DNA of 64,000 nt from Lachnospiraceae bacterium (lineage in GTDB: Bacteria > Bacillota > Clostridia > Lachnospirales > Lachnospiraceae). Position numbers and translations under genes: made by a program. The stretch lies in contig JAILLN010000013.1 in NCBI GenBank assembly GCA_024693135.1, forward strand, positions 62,001-126,000. The letters are read 5' to 3'. Positions 10,101 to 16,792 of this stretch are shown piece by piece. The notes beneath the pieces are model-generated. The model saw only the letters and a program-made list of their open reading frames with translations, searched no databases and was not told the origin of the DNA. Positions within the stretch are counted from its first letter, which is position 1; every line of letters starts with the position of its first letter.

Positions 10101-10573
10101 GCCTTCTTTGCCGCCTCAATCTGTCCGGCCAGGATCTTGGAAGGCACTTCTCCTCCAAGGCATGCGGAAGAAGCAATGATCCCCTCATGATACCGGCTGA
10201 GAATTTCCTTATCTACCCTGGGCTTGTAATAATATCCTTCAATAAAGCCTGCAGAAACGATCTTCATCAGGTTTTGATAACCCTGATCATTCTCTGCCAG
10301 AAGGATCAGATGATGATACCTTTCTTCCCTTTGCCCCGCTTCCCGGTCAAACCGGGAGCCCGGTGCCACATAGACCTCACAGCCCAGTACAGGATTGATC
10401 CCCGCTTCAAGGCATTCCCGGTAAAACTCGATCACGCCGTACATAACCCCATGGTCGGTGATGGCGGCGGCTGTCATCCCCATCTTCTTTACTTTGGCCA
10501 CATATTCTTTGATCTTATTCGCACCATCCAGCAGAGAATACTCTGTATGGGAATGCAGATGGACAAATGACAT
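7109..10573 (-). CDS. dnaE: DNA polymerase III, alpha subunit
   Basis: The 1154-residue DnaE polymerase. It has the N-terminal PHP domain (HLHSHTEYSLLDGA, residues 6-19), the C-family polymerase core with the catalytic aspartates in PDIDVDF (near 395) and MDFLGL, the helix-hairpin-helix region, and a C-terminal OB fold (TKKGDTMAIIQVEDL) thought to bind single-stranded DNA. In Firmicutes DnaE works with PolC, extending RNA primers, especially on the lagging strand. There is no 3'-5' proofreading exonuclease domain. The start ATG follows AGGAGG at 9 bases. The gene is divergent from metK, with 332 bases between them. Confidence 0.97.
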   Translation of the reverse strand: MSFVHLHSHTEYSLLDGANKIKEYVAKVKKMGMTAAAITDHGVMYGVIEFYRECLEAGINPVLGCEVYVAPGSRFDREAGQREERYHHLILLAENDQGYQNLMKIVSAGFIEGYYYKPRVDKEILSRYHEGIIASSACLGGEVPSKILAGQIEAAKKAALEYLEIFGKDHFYLELQDHGMEEQRLVNHALVQMSQELGIPLICTNDCHYTNHEDEKPHDILLCLQTGKKLSDPDRMRYAGGQYYVKSEEEMRELFPYALEAIEETQRIADRCHVEIEFHKTKLPHFDVPEGYDALGYLTHLCYEGLEKRYPEDDGTLKERLDQELQIILKMGYVDYFLIVWDYIHYAKNHGIAVGPGRGSAAGAIVSYCLGITDIDPIKYNLLFERFLNPERVSMPDIDVDFDYERRQEVIEYVVQKYGRSRCVQIVTFNTLAAKGVIRDVCRAMDLPYSRGDQLARMVPREQQNITLEQALESNNEFRKLVEEDEEVKEIIDMCMRLEGLPRHSSTHAAGILITPEDADQYVPLSRGGNGEITTQFTMTTLEELGLLKMDFLGLRTLTVIKDAVMAINKRNPGLNLDIMKIDYDDPKVMEYISTGSTEGIFQLESGGMQVFMKKLKPNSLEDIIAGIALYRPGPMDFIPKYIEGKNHSGEIKYDCPELKPILESTYGCIVYQEQVMQIVQALGGYTLGRADIVRRAMSKKKKAVMEEEQANFVYGNKEQGVPGCVARGIPEDVAKKIYGDMMDFARYAFNKSHAASYAYVTMQTAWLKTYYPVEFMAALMTSFIDNSGKVAEYILVCRSMGISILPPDINFGGDCFQAEGKAGEKKIRFGMLAVRSVGSPVIRAVLQEREHGGRYKSLGDFIKRTAGREVNKRAIESLIKAGAMDSLGGTRKQYIQVYESLVDEAIEDKKKNLDGQMSLMDLVQDMSRGSAEGITETLPDVGEFPKEMLLNDEKEVLGVYLSGHPLEEYEKIWKRSITAKTLDFSLDENGMCLLEDGSKQVIGGIISDIRIKQTKKGDTMAIIQVEDLVGTAEVIVWPKTYSEYRDLIQMDQKVIIEGRVKTEDERDAQLMADRVRMLGDMPMKLYVQYENIAAYEKGAEALEQILRAHKGQDTVIVYCREEKKRKTLGQRTDSGKAAEELQKLLGMDNIKIV

Positions 10574-10646
10574 CCCTGGCTTCCTCCTTCTTCTCCGGGG
10601 CTGGATCCCGTCCCGGAACGCACATATGCAAGCGTTATGGTTCTAT

Positions 10647-10674
10647 TTTATACCCATTGACGGACAGACGCAAA
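10647..10674 (-). promoter_or_regulatory. Candidate dnaE promoter
   Basis: On the minus strand TATAAA (10647-10652, within TATAAAAT) is a good -10. The -35 is poor: TTTGCG at 10669-10674 with a 16-base spacer. It would give a leader of about 70 bases before dnaE. It overlaps the candidate metK promoter on the other strand. Confidence 0.35.
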
Positions 10675-10685
10675 CATAGTAGTAT
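10657..10685 (+). promoter_or_regulatory. Candidate metK promoter upstream of the riboswitch
   Basis: TTGACG (10657-10662) and TAGTAT (10680-10685) are 17 bases apart. Transcription would start near 10692, about 38 bases before the riboswitch P1 stem. A second TTGACA at 10699-10704 has only a weak -10 (TCGTAT) and would start within P1, so the upstream pair is preferred. Confidence 0.4.
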
Positions 10686-10729
10686 AAGCATGTAACCGTT
10701 GACATCAAAACTTCATAATATTCGTATTT

Positions 10730-10844
10730 CTCTTATTCAGAGTGGCGGAGATGCAAAGGATCTGTGAAACCACGACAACCCCTGCGGATGGACATTTCTT
10801 CCGCGGAAGGTGCCTACCTTGAGCGAGTGATCGAACAATGAGAG
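10730..10844 (+). promoter_or_regulatory. SAM-I riboswitch (S-box) controlling metK
   Basis: The element has the S-box hallmarks. Stem P1 is formed by CTCTTATT (10730-10737) and AATGAGAG (10837-10844), eight base pairs with one wobble. Inside are AGAGTGGCGGAG, the GAAACCACGACAACC core around 10766-10780 and GGTGCCTACCTT around 10809-10820. SAM-I aptamers bind S-adenosylmethionine and, when bound, favour an intrinsic terminator. Here the terminator lies 20 bases downstream and metK, which makes SAM, follows, so this is feedback control of SAM synthesis. The match to the family consensus is by eye. Confidence 0.93.
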
Positions 10845-10884
10845 GGATTGATATCGACGTCGATCCCGCATATGCGGGCTTTTT
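10844..10884 (+). terminator. Expression platform and terminator of the SAM riboswitch
   Basis: CCCGCATATGCGGG (10865-10878) is a perfect 14-base palindrome followed by CTTTTTT, a Rho-independent terminator. Just upstream GGGATTGA (10844-10851) can instead pair with TCGATCCC (10860-10867), taking the CCC that the terminator needs, so the two hairpins are mutually exclusive. The metK ribosome-binding site AAAGGAG is at 10892-10898. Confidence 0.85.
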
Positions 10885-10905
10885 TATTATGAAAGGAGAT
10901 TCAAT

Positions 10906-12093
10906 ATGGAAAAAAGGCTTTTTACTTCAGAGTCTGTGACGGAAGGCCACCCGGACAAGGTTTGTGATGCCATCTCTGATGCCATCCTTGACGAGTGCAT
11001 GAGACAGGATCCCATGAGCCGTGTTGCCTGCGAAACCGCGACCTGCACCGGCTTTGTGCTTGTGACCGGCGAGATCACAACCAAGGCTTATGTAGATATC
11101 CAGAAGGTAGTGCGGGACACCGTAAGGGAGATCGGATATACGAAATCCGAATATGGCTTTGATGCCAACACCTGCGCTGTCCTTTCTGCCATCGACGAGC
11201 AGTCGGCAGATATCGCCATGGGCGTAGACAAGGCTCTCGAAGCAAGGGAAAACCAGATGTCCGATGCAGAAATCGAAGCCATCGGTGCCGGGGATCAGGG
11301 AATGATGTTCGGCTATGCCACAAATGAGACCCCGGAATACATGCCCTATCCCATCTCCCTGGCCCATAAGCTCTGCCTGCAGCTGACCAAGGTCCGGAAG
11401 GACGGCACCCTGCCCTATCTGAGGCCTGACGGCAAATCCCAGGTTTCGGTAGAGTACGATGAGGACGGGAAGCCCTCCCGGCTGGAAGCGGTGGTCATTT
11501 CCACACAGCATGACGATGACGTGACCCAGGAAAAGATCCATGAGGATATCCGCAAGCATGTGATCGACCAGATCGTTCCCGGCAGCATGATCGACAGCAA
11601 GACAAAGATCTTCATCAATCCCACTGGACGCTTCGTCATCGGCGGGCCTCATGGAGATGCCGGACTCACCGGCAGAAAGATCATCGTGGACACCTACGGC
11701 GGCTTTGCCCGCCATGGCGGCGGTGCATTTTCCGGCAAGGACTGCACCAAGGTAGACCGTTCCGCAGCCTATGCGGCCCGTTACGTAGCCAAAAATATCG
11801 TGGCTTCCGGACTTGCAGACCGCTGCGAGATCCAGCTGTCTTATGCCATCGGAGTAGCCCAGCCTACCTCCATCATGGCAGACACCTATGGTACCGGCAA
11901 GGTTTCTGATGAAAAGATCGTAGACATCATCCGGGAAAATTTCGACCTTCGCCCCGCAGGCATCATCAAGATGCTGGACCTGCGCCGGCCGATCTACAAG
12001 CAGACCGCTGCCTACGGCCATTTCGGAAGGACAGACGCAGATCTTCCCTGGGAAAAGCTGGATAAGGCAGATGCTCTGAAAAAATATCTGTGA
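10906..12093 (+). CDS. metK: S-adenosylmethionine synthetase
   Basis: Makes SAM from methionine and ATP, releasing phosphate and pyrophosphate; a cytoplasmic homotetramer. The 395-residue length is normal. Motifs seen are [21 protein letters not shown]-type start (residues 5-25, with the catalytic histidine and Mg/K contacts), [12 protein letters not shown] near 126, and the phosphate loop [13 protein letters not shown] near 246 followed by DTYGG and GGGAFSGKD. It is a single-gene unit governed by the SAM-I riboswitch upstream, and it ends before a strong hairpin shared with convergent murA. Confidence 0.98.
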   Translation: MEKRLFTSESVTEGHPDKVCDAISDAILDECMRQDPMSRVACETATCTGFVLVTGEITTKAYVDIQKVVRDTVREIGYTKSEYGFDANTCAVLSAIDEQSADIAMGVDKALEARENQMSDAEIEAIGAGDQGMMFGYATNETPEYMPYPISLAHKLCLQLTKVRKDGTLPYLRPDGKSQVSVEYDEDGKPSRLEAVVISTQHDDDVTQEKIHEDIRKHVIDQIVPGSMIDSKTKIFINPTGRFVIGGPHGDAGLTGRKIIVDTYGGFARHGGGAFSGKDCTKVDRSAAYAARYVAKNIVASGLADRCEIQLSYAIGVAQPTSIMADTYGTGKVSDEKIVDIIRENFDLRPAGIIKMLDLRRPIYKQTAAYGHFGRTDADLPWEKLDKADALKKYL

Positions 12094-12105
12094 TCCGATG
12101 CGGCA

Positions 12106-12155
12106 GTCCTGGGCATAGGCTGAGGTATTGATGCATTTCAGCCGTGCCTAAGGAC
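12106..12155 (+). repeat. Long imperfect hairpin after metK
   Basis: GTCCT, GGCA and GGCTGA on the left pair with TCAGCC, TGCC and AGGAC on the right, separated by 1-2-base bulges, around a 14-base loop. No T-run follows, so it is not a canonical terminator; it may stabilise the metK 3' end or be an intergenic repeat unit. Confidence 0.5.
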
Positions 12156-12190
12156 AGGCATTGAATAACATCCGTACTTCATCTGAAAAC

Positions 12191-12233
12191 ATAACAGGCG
12201 CATCCTTGATCATTGATCAGATGCGCCTGTTAT
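12191..12233. terminator. Bidirectional terminator between metK and murA
   Basis: ATAACAGGCGCATC (12191-12204) pairs perfectly with GATGCGCCTGTTAT (12220-12233), a 14-bp stem with a 15-base loop. T-rich sequence flanks it on both strands but the runs are broken (TTATTATT on plus, GTTTTC on minus). It lies between the ends of two convergent genes. Confidence 0.75.
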
Positions 12234-12283
12234 TATTGTTATTATTACATGAGCCCATGCGGCCCGAATATTAATATCATACG

Positions 12284-13609
12284 TTATGAAACTACCTTGA
12301 ACTTGAATTTCTTGATATCACGCTCATCCTCCGCCTCGTCGATCTGGGCTCCCAGATGCCGGAGCTTTGCATCAAAATCCTCATATCCTCTTTGAATAAA
12401 ATAGATATTATCGATCACGGTGATCCCTTCAGCCGCAAGCCCTGCGATAACAAGTGCTGCGCCTGCGCGGAGGTCCGGAGCGGAAATATGGGCTCCCTTG
12501 AATCCCTCCACCCCTTCAATAATGGCCGTATTCCCTTCCACACGGATCTGGGCGCCCATCCTCACCAGCTCGTCCACATAGCGGAAGCGGTTCTCAAAGA
12601 TGCTCTCGGTAATGGTACTGACTCCACCCGAAAGAGCCAGCGCGACCCCAGCCTGAGGCTGCATGTCCGTAGGATAGCCTGGATACGGAAGCGTCTTGAT
12701 CTGGGTCGACTTCAGCCTCTTGGAAGCCACCACCCGGACCGCATCATCAAATTCCTGTACCTCACAGCCGATCTCGATCAGCTTCGCGGTTATGGACTCC
12801 AAATGCTTCGGGATCACGTTCTTGATCAGGACATCCCCCTTAGTCACAGCCGCCGCAAACATGAACGTGCCGGCTTCGATCTGATCCGGTATCACGGAAT
12901 AGGTACAGGCATGAAGCTTCTCTACGCCGGAGATGCGGATCACATCGGTACCTGCCCCTTTGATATTCGCACCCATGCTGTTCAGGAAATTGGCCACATC
13001 GACCACATGAGGCTCTTTCGCCGCATTCTCGATAATGGTCTTGCCCTCCGCCAGGGAAGCTGCCATCATCACATTGATCGTAGCACCTACGGATACCACG
13101 TCCATATAGATGTGGGCACCATGGAGATGCTGGGATGAAGCCTTGACGTTGACGATACCGCCTTCGATGGTCACCTCTGCGCCCAAAGCCCGGAAACCTT
13201 TCGCATGCTGGTCTATGGGACGGCTGCCGATATCACATCCTCCGGGAAGCGGAACCTCTGCATTCTTATATTTTCCAAGCAAGGCACCCAGCAGATAATA
13301 GGATGCCCGTATTTTTCGGATGTTGATCGTATCGACGATCACATTTTTGACCATCGATCCGTTGATCTTGACGGTATGCCGATCCAATCTTTTTATCGTG
13401 ACGCCAATCCCCTGCATGGCTTCCAGCATGACATTCGTATCTCTTACGTCCGGCATATTCTCGATCGTAACCGTCTCATCGGTCATGATGGATGCGGCCA
13501 CGATGGCCAGAGCCGCATTTTTGGCTCCGCCTATATCCACCTCCCCGACCAGGGGAATCCCTCCCCTGATCACGTAATGGTCTCCGTTTTTCTCTCCCGC
13601 TTTTTTCAT
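12284..13609 (-). CDS. murA: UDP-N-acetylglucosamine 1-carboxyvinyltransferase
   Basis: First committed step of peptidoglycan synthesis: adds enolpyruvate from PEP to UDP-GlcNAc; the target of fosfomycin. The 441-residue protein has GGAKNAAL (28-35, substrate lysine and asparagine) and the catalytic loop LPGGCDIGSRP with Cys125. The cysteine is the residue fosfomycin alkylates, so the enzyme is predicted to be sensitive. The start ATG at 13609 follows GGAGATTTG; a TTG three bases upstream is rejected. Firmicutes often have two paralogs (MurA and MurZ); which one this is cannot be told here. It is monocistronic or linked to the upstream 287-residue gene across 116 bases. Confidence 0.96.
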   Translation of the reverse strand: MKKAGEKNGDHYVIRGGIPLVGEVDIGGAKNAALAIVAASIMTDETVTIENMPDVRDTNVMLEAMQGIGVTIKRLDRHTVKINGSMVKNVIVDTINIRKIRASYYLLGALLGKYKNAEVPLPGGCDIGSRPIDQHAKGFRALGAEVTIEGGIVNVKASSQHLHGAHIYMDVVSVGATINVMMAASLAEGKTIIENAAKEPHVVDVANFLNSMGANIKGAGTDVIRISGVEKLHACTYSVIPDQIEAGTFMFAAAVTKGDVLIKNVIPKHLESITAKLIEIGCEVQEFDDAVRVVASKRLKSTQIKTLPYPGYPTDMQPQAGVALALSGGVSTITESIFENRFRYVDELVRMGAQIRVEGNTAIIEGVEGFKGAHISAPDLRAGAALVIAGLAAEGITVIDNIYFIQRGYEDFDAKLRHLGAQIDEAEDERDIKKFKFKVVS

Positions 13610-13725
13610 CAAATCTCCACTTTATCACCGCAGACAAAAATCAGCCGCCATTTCCATGGCTGCCATGCGGTTTAACGATTACACGCATGAATGGCTTCAG
13701 GATGCCATCCCATGCGGTCAATACA

Positions 13726-14589
13726 TCAAAACAGTTCCGCCACCAGCTTCAGGATCAACAGGATGATCCCGCAGAAATTCAATCCAAGAAGGACAAGGTT
13801 CGCGATCAGAATTCCTTTGATCCCCGCCATCCTCTTTTTTACGGCATCTGCCGATCCATCCATCTGATCCAGCTTCTGCAGGCCCTGAAGAAGATCCAGT
13901 ATCTTGAGCCTCTCCATCGTCTTTGTGGATTCATCCTGGATGACAGCCTGGACATTGCGGTACAGCTTGACATCTTCCTTATGGATGACATCACTGACCA
14001 TAGCGCCCATCTCTTCCTTGGCCGATGTGGCTATCTCCTCAACAGCCTGAAGGTTCAGGGCTCCTTCGCCTTCCTGCTTCCCGGCTTCTGTCCCCGGCAC
14101 AGGGGCTTTCTTTGCTTCTGCCACCTGATCCGAAAGGTTCGTGATCGCCCCCATGATCCGGTCCGAGCTGTTCCGGATCATATCCCTGGTCTCGCCGAAT
14201 TCCGCAGTCTGGACTGTCTGCGCCTGTCTCATGGCAAGGGCAAGCTTTTCCACGTCTTCCCGTACCGCTCCGGCCTCCATCACCATATCCCGCTCTCTCT
14301 GCGGCAGCTGAGGTCTCTCCTGTGCACGGGTAAAGTCCATATCATAAGGTTCTCTCCGGTCACGATCCCTGTACGAATCCCGGGCACCCCGCATATCACG
14401 GTCTCTCCCAGGATCCCTGGATGTCATGCTGTCCCGATAAGAGGAACGGCCCGGACGATCATCCCGGTAGCTGTCCCGGTATTCATCCTGAAAACCATCG
14501 GAAAAGCCATCCCTCTCCCGATACGACTGTGATCTTGAATTATTCTGCTGGTTGATCTTATCTGCCAGCCTGTCCATAAAATTATCCAT
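13726..14589 (-). CDS. Arg/Asp-rich protein with C-terminal membrane anchor, unknown function
   Basis: I do not recognise this 287-residue protein. The first third (about residues 20-95) is low-complexity and highly charged, with repeated SYRD, YRD and RDRD units. The middle (about 100-245) looks helical and coiled-coil-like (LALAMRQAQTVQ, MGAITNLSDQVAEAKK, LKILDLLQGLQKLDQM). The C-terminus is a single hydrophobic helix (ILIANLVLLGLNFCGIILLI). This resembles a tail-anchored scaffold with a disordered cytoplasmic N-terminus. It sits between murA and a small alarmone synthetase, but no functional link is evident. The start has GAGGG at a fair distance. Confidence 0.8.
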   Translation of the reverse strand: MDNFMDRLADKINQQNNSRSQSYRERDGFSDGFQDEYRDSYRDDRPGRSSYRDSMTSRDPGRDRDMRGARDSYRDRDRREPYDMDFTRAQERPQLPQRERDMVMEAGAVREDVEKLALAMRQAQTVQTAEFGETRDMIRNSSDRIMGAITNLSDQVAEAKKAPVPGTEAGKQEGEGALNLQAVEEIATSAKEEMGAMVSDVIHKEDVKLYRNVQAVIQDESTKTMERLKILDLLQGLQKLDQMDGSADAVKKRMAGIKGILIANLVLLGLNFCGIILLILKLVAELF

Positions 14590-14631
14590 ACATCATACCC
14601 TCAACATCTGTCAAAGAACCGGAACAGCATA

Positions 14632-14660
14632 AGTGTACCATTAAACCATCCCATGCGCAA
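14632..14660 (-). promoter_or_regulatory. Candidate promoter of the Arg/Asp-rich protein gene
   Basis: On the minus strand TACACT (14632-14637) is preceded by TGG, an extended -10, with TTGCGC (14655-14660) 17 bases upstream. It would start transcription about 35 bases before the gene. Confidence 0.42.
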
Positions 14661-14818
14661 ATCATTTCATTACAGTTTCCGATCTATCATCATGGTTCAC
14701 AATAAACCTCATGACGCTGATGCCTTCTTCTGTGCATAATGCGCAGGATCATTGCAATATCGCACGTTATTATTATGAATGCCGACCATAAGCTTCCCCT
14801 CCCGGCCCGGTCTTCTTT

Positions 14819-15484
14819 TTACGGAACCAGAAAAGGAGACAATACCCTTTCCTCCTCATCTGCCTCTTTGATCTCCTCGTTCAGCGACATCATTTTGGCA
14901 TCCAGGTCCGATACCATCTCTGCGCATTCCGAAAGCTCTCTTTTAATATGCTCCGGAACCTCGCCCTCATATTTATAGTTGATCTTATGCTCCAGGCTTG
15001 CCCAGAAATCCATGGCTACCGTCCGGATCTGGATCTCAACCCGGGTATCCACGCTTCGGTCGGAGAGAAAAATCGGAACCGAAACGATCATATGATAGCT
15101 TTTATATCCGCTTTCCTTCGGATTGCGGATATAATCCTTGATGGAATGAACCCGGATATCGGACTGCCTCGCCAGCATATCGGCAATGCGGAAGATATCG
15201 GAGGTAAAGGAACAGATCACCCGGATGCCCGCAATGTCATTCACATATTTCACCATATTTTCCGTGGTGGATTCGTAACCCCTCCTCTTCAGCTTCTTGA
15301 CAATGCTCTCCGGGGTCTTTATTCTTGATTTGATATGTTCGATCGGGTTGTATTGATGGACATGCTGAAATTCATCATTCAGGATCGCAAGCTTGGTCCC
15401 GACTTCTTTCAGTGCAGAATTATATAACAGGATGATCGTTGTCCAACTGTCCACGCCATTATAATCAAACCCCTGCTCGTCCAT
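14819..15484 (-). CDS. Small alarmone synthetase (GTP pyrophosphokinase, RelQ/SasB-like)
   Basis: A 221-residue synthetase-only RelA/SpoT homologue that transfers pyrophosphate from ATP to GTP or GDP to make (p)ppGpp. Family motifs are SRIKTPESIVKKLKRRGY (near 55-72), DIAGIRVICSF (near 82), NPKESGYKSYHMIV (near 123) and VEIQIRTVAMDFWASLEHKINYKY (near 149). No hydrolase (HD) or C-terminal regulatory domain is present. The ATG at 15484 is chosen because GGAGGGG precedes it at a suitable distance; an upstream start at 15517 is possible. RelQ-type enzymes are usually controlled by transcription and form tetramers; a candidate promoter lies about 165 bases upstream. Confidence 0.93.
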   Translation of the reverse strand: MDEQGFDYNGVDSWTTIILLYNSALKEVGTKLAILNDEFQHVHQYNPIEHIKSRIKTPESIVKKLKRRGYESTTENMVKYVNDIAGIRVICSFTSDIFRIADMLARQSDIRVHSIKDYIRNPKESGYKSYHMIVSVPIFLSDRSVDTRVEIQIRTVAMDFWASLEHKINYKYEGEVPEHIKRELSECAEMVSDLDAKMMSLNEEIKEADEEERVLSPFLVP

Positions 15485-15648
15485 ATCTGATCCCCTCCAT
15501 CCAATCTGATCCAGCACCGCTCACTGCCGGATCCTAAAACCGTTTCCCGGAATAAGAAAGGCCTGCCCCTGCATCCGGGGAGCAGCCATCCTCTCCATAC
15601 GGGCGGCATACGGCAGTCCGGCTGTGATCTGCAAGATAGTATTTTCTA

Positions 15649-15657
15649 ATTATAACA
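15649..15657 (-). promoter_or_regulatory. Candidate extended -10 promoter of the alarmone synthetase gene
   Basis: On the minus strand TGTTATAAT (15649-15657) is a perfect extended -10. There is no good -35. It would leave a leader of roughly 160 bases, in which I see no clear structure. Confidence 0.42.
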
Positions 15658-15678
15658 TAACCTTACGGAGATTTACAG

Positions 15679-15945
15679 ATGTTCCAATTATGGGCTAAGG
15701 AATGGAAAAACAATAAAATGCTCCGAGACATCGTCATTTCCGATGCATCGGAAGATACCCGCACCCACAAGGTTTTCCACACCCTGGAACAGGTATGCCT
15801 TTCCTTCGACCTGTCCACCCCGATCTGGCTTGCCGCCAATGTCAGTGAATTCAAAAAACACAGCAAGACAAGGTTTTATTCCGATTCATTCATCGACGAA
15901 ATCCCCTTTGATTATCTGGAGATATCCGTTCTGGAAGAGGATTGA
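15679..15945 (+). CDS. Conserved small soluble protein, unknown function
   Basis: An 88-residue protein beginning MFQLWAKEWKNNKML, rich in aromatic and acidic residues (SDASEDTRTHKVFHTLEQVC, FDYLEISVLEED at the end). No signal peptide, membrane helix or cysteine motif is present. GGAG lies 9 bases before the ATG. I recall very similar proteins in many Lachnospiraceae genomes, always annotated as hypothetical, which supports it being a real gene. It is divergent from the alarmone synthetase gene and upstream of the TrhA gene. Confidence 0.75.
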   Translation: MFQLWAKEWKNNKMLRDIVISDASEDTRTHKVFHTLEQVCLSFDLSTPIWLAANVSEFKKHSKTRFYSDSFIDEIPFDYLEISVLEED

Positions 15946-15966
15946 CCCCAAATCCCAGCCATAATC

Positions 15967-15995
15967 TTGATTTTTCTGTCTGATGGTAGTATTAT
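15967..15995 (+). promoter_or_regulatory. Candidate trhA promoter
   Basis: TTGATT (15967-15972) and TATTAT (15990-15995) are 17 bases apart. Transcription would start near 16002, just before an inverted repeat. Confidence 0.5.
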
Positions 15996-16004
15996 CATCT
16001 CAAA

Positions 16005-16027
16005 CATGTAGTTTTGATTACTACATG
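16005..16027 (+). repeat. Inverted repeat at the 5' end of the trhA transcript
   Basis: CATGTAG (16005-16011) and CTACATG (16021-16027) are perfect 7-base arms around a 9-base loop. The position at the predicted transcript start suggests an operator or a 5'-stabilising hairpin. Confidence 0.5.
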
Positions 16028-16066
16028 ACATAGTTTAGAGTAGAATTTACAGAAAGGCAGGATCAC

Positions 16067-16792
16067 ATGGACGGAATGGAAAGAATCCCTCTCAATACCA
16101 CCGCGACAAGATTTGGCAGGCTGCCGGAATCCATCTTCATCCCCATAAGGGAACCCGGATCCGCCTTCACCCATGCCATAGCCCTGATGCTCACCCTGAT
16201 CGGCGCCGGCCCGCTTCTTCTCAAGGCCAGGATCTGTGGTTCATCCGCGACCGAAGCATCCATGGGGGTATTTCTGATCAGTGCATGCCTGCTTTATGCC
16301 GCAAGCACCGCTTATCATTCTGTGGTAGGAAATAAAAAAATGACGGAAAGACTCCGCAGGATCGACCATATGAGCATCAGCATCCTGATCGCCGGCACCT
16401 ATACGCCTATCTGCCTGACCGCACTAAAGGGCCGGATCGGATATGCGCTGCTTGCGGCGATCTGGATCCTTGCGGTCATCGGGATCATCTTTAAGGCGGT
16501 ATGGTATACCTGTCCCCGGTGGATCTCCTCCCTCCTGTACCTTGTCATGGGCTGGCTTTGCATGGCGGCACTGCCGGCAATCCTTCACGCCCTGCCTCTT
16601 GGGGCATTTATCTGGCTTCTTTTGGGAGGCGTCCTATATACGGCCGGTGCAGTCATCTATGCCTTAAAGCTTTCCCGTTTTAACGCACGCCATCTGTATT
16701 TCGGCTCCCATGAGATCTTTCACTGCTTCATCATGGCCGGGACCCTCTGCCATTATGTGGTAATGTTCGGCTATGTTTCAATGATTGGATAA
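16067..16792 (+). CDS. trhA: PAQR/hemolysin III family membrane protein
   Basis: A 241-residue polytopic protein of the hemolysin III/TrhA/YqfA group with about seven membrane helices. The family's conserved metal-site residues are visible: YHS near residue 84, RIDHMSISILIAGTYTP (near 103-119), and the C-terminal SHEIFHCFIMAGTLCHY with an H-x3-H pair. In bacteria the family has been linked to membrane-fluidity homeostasis and, in the older literature, to haemolysis; the biochemical reaction is not settled. Its last 15 bases overlap the 3' end of the convergent decarboxylase gene. Confidence 0.92.
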   Translation: MDGMERIPLNTTATRFGRLPESIFIPIREPGSAFTHAIALMLTLIGAGPLLLKARICGSSATEASMGVFLISACLLYAASTAYHSVVGNKKMTERLRRIDHMSISILIAGTYTPICLTALKGRIGYALLAAIWILAVIGIIFKAVWYTCPRWISSLLYLVMGWLCMAALPAILHALPLGAFIWLLLGGVLYTAGAVIYALKLSRFNARHLYFGSHEIFHCFIMAGTLCHYVVMFGYVSMIG

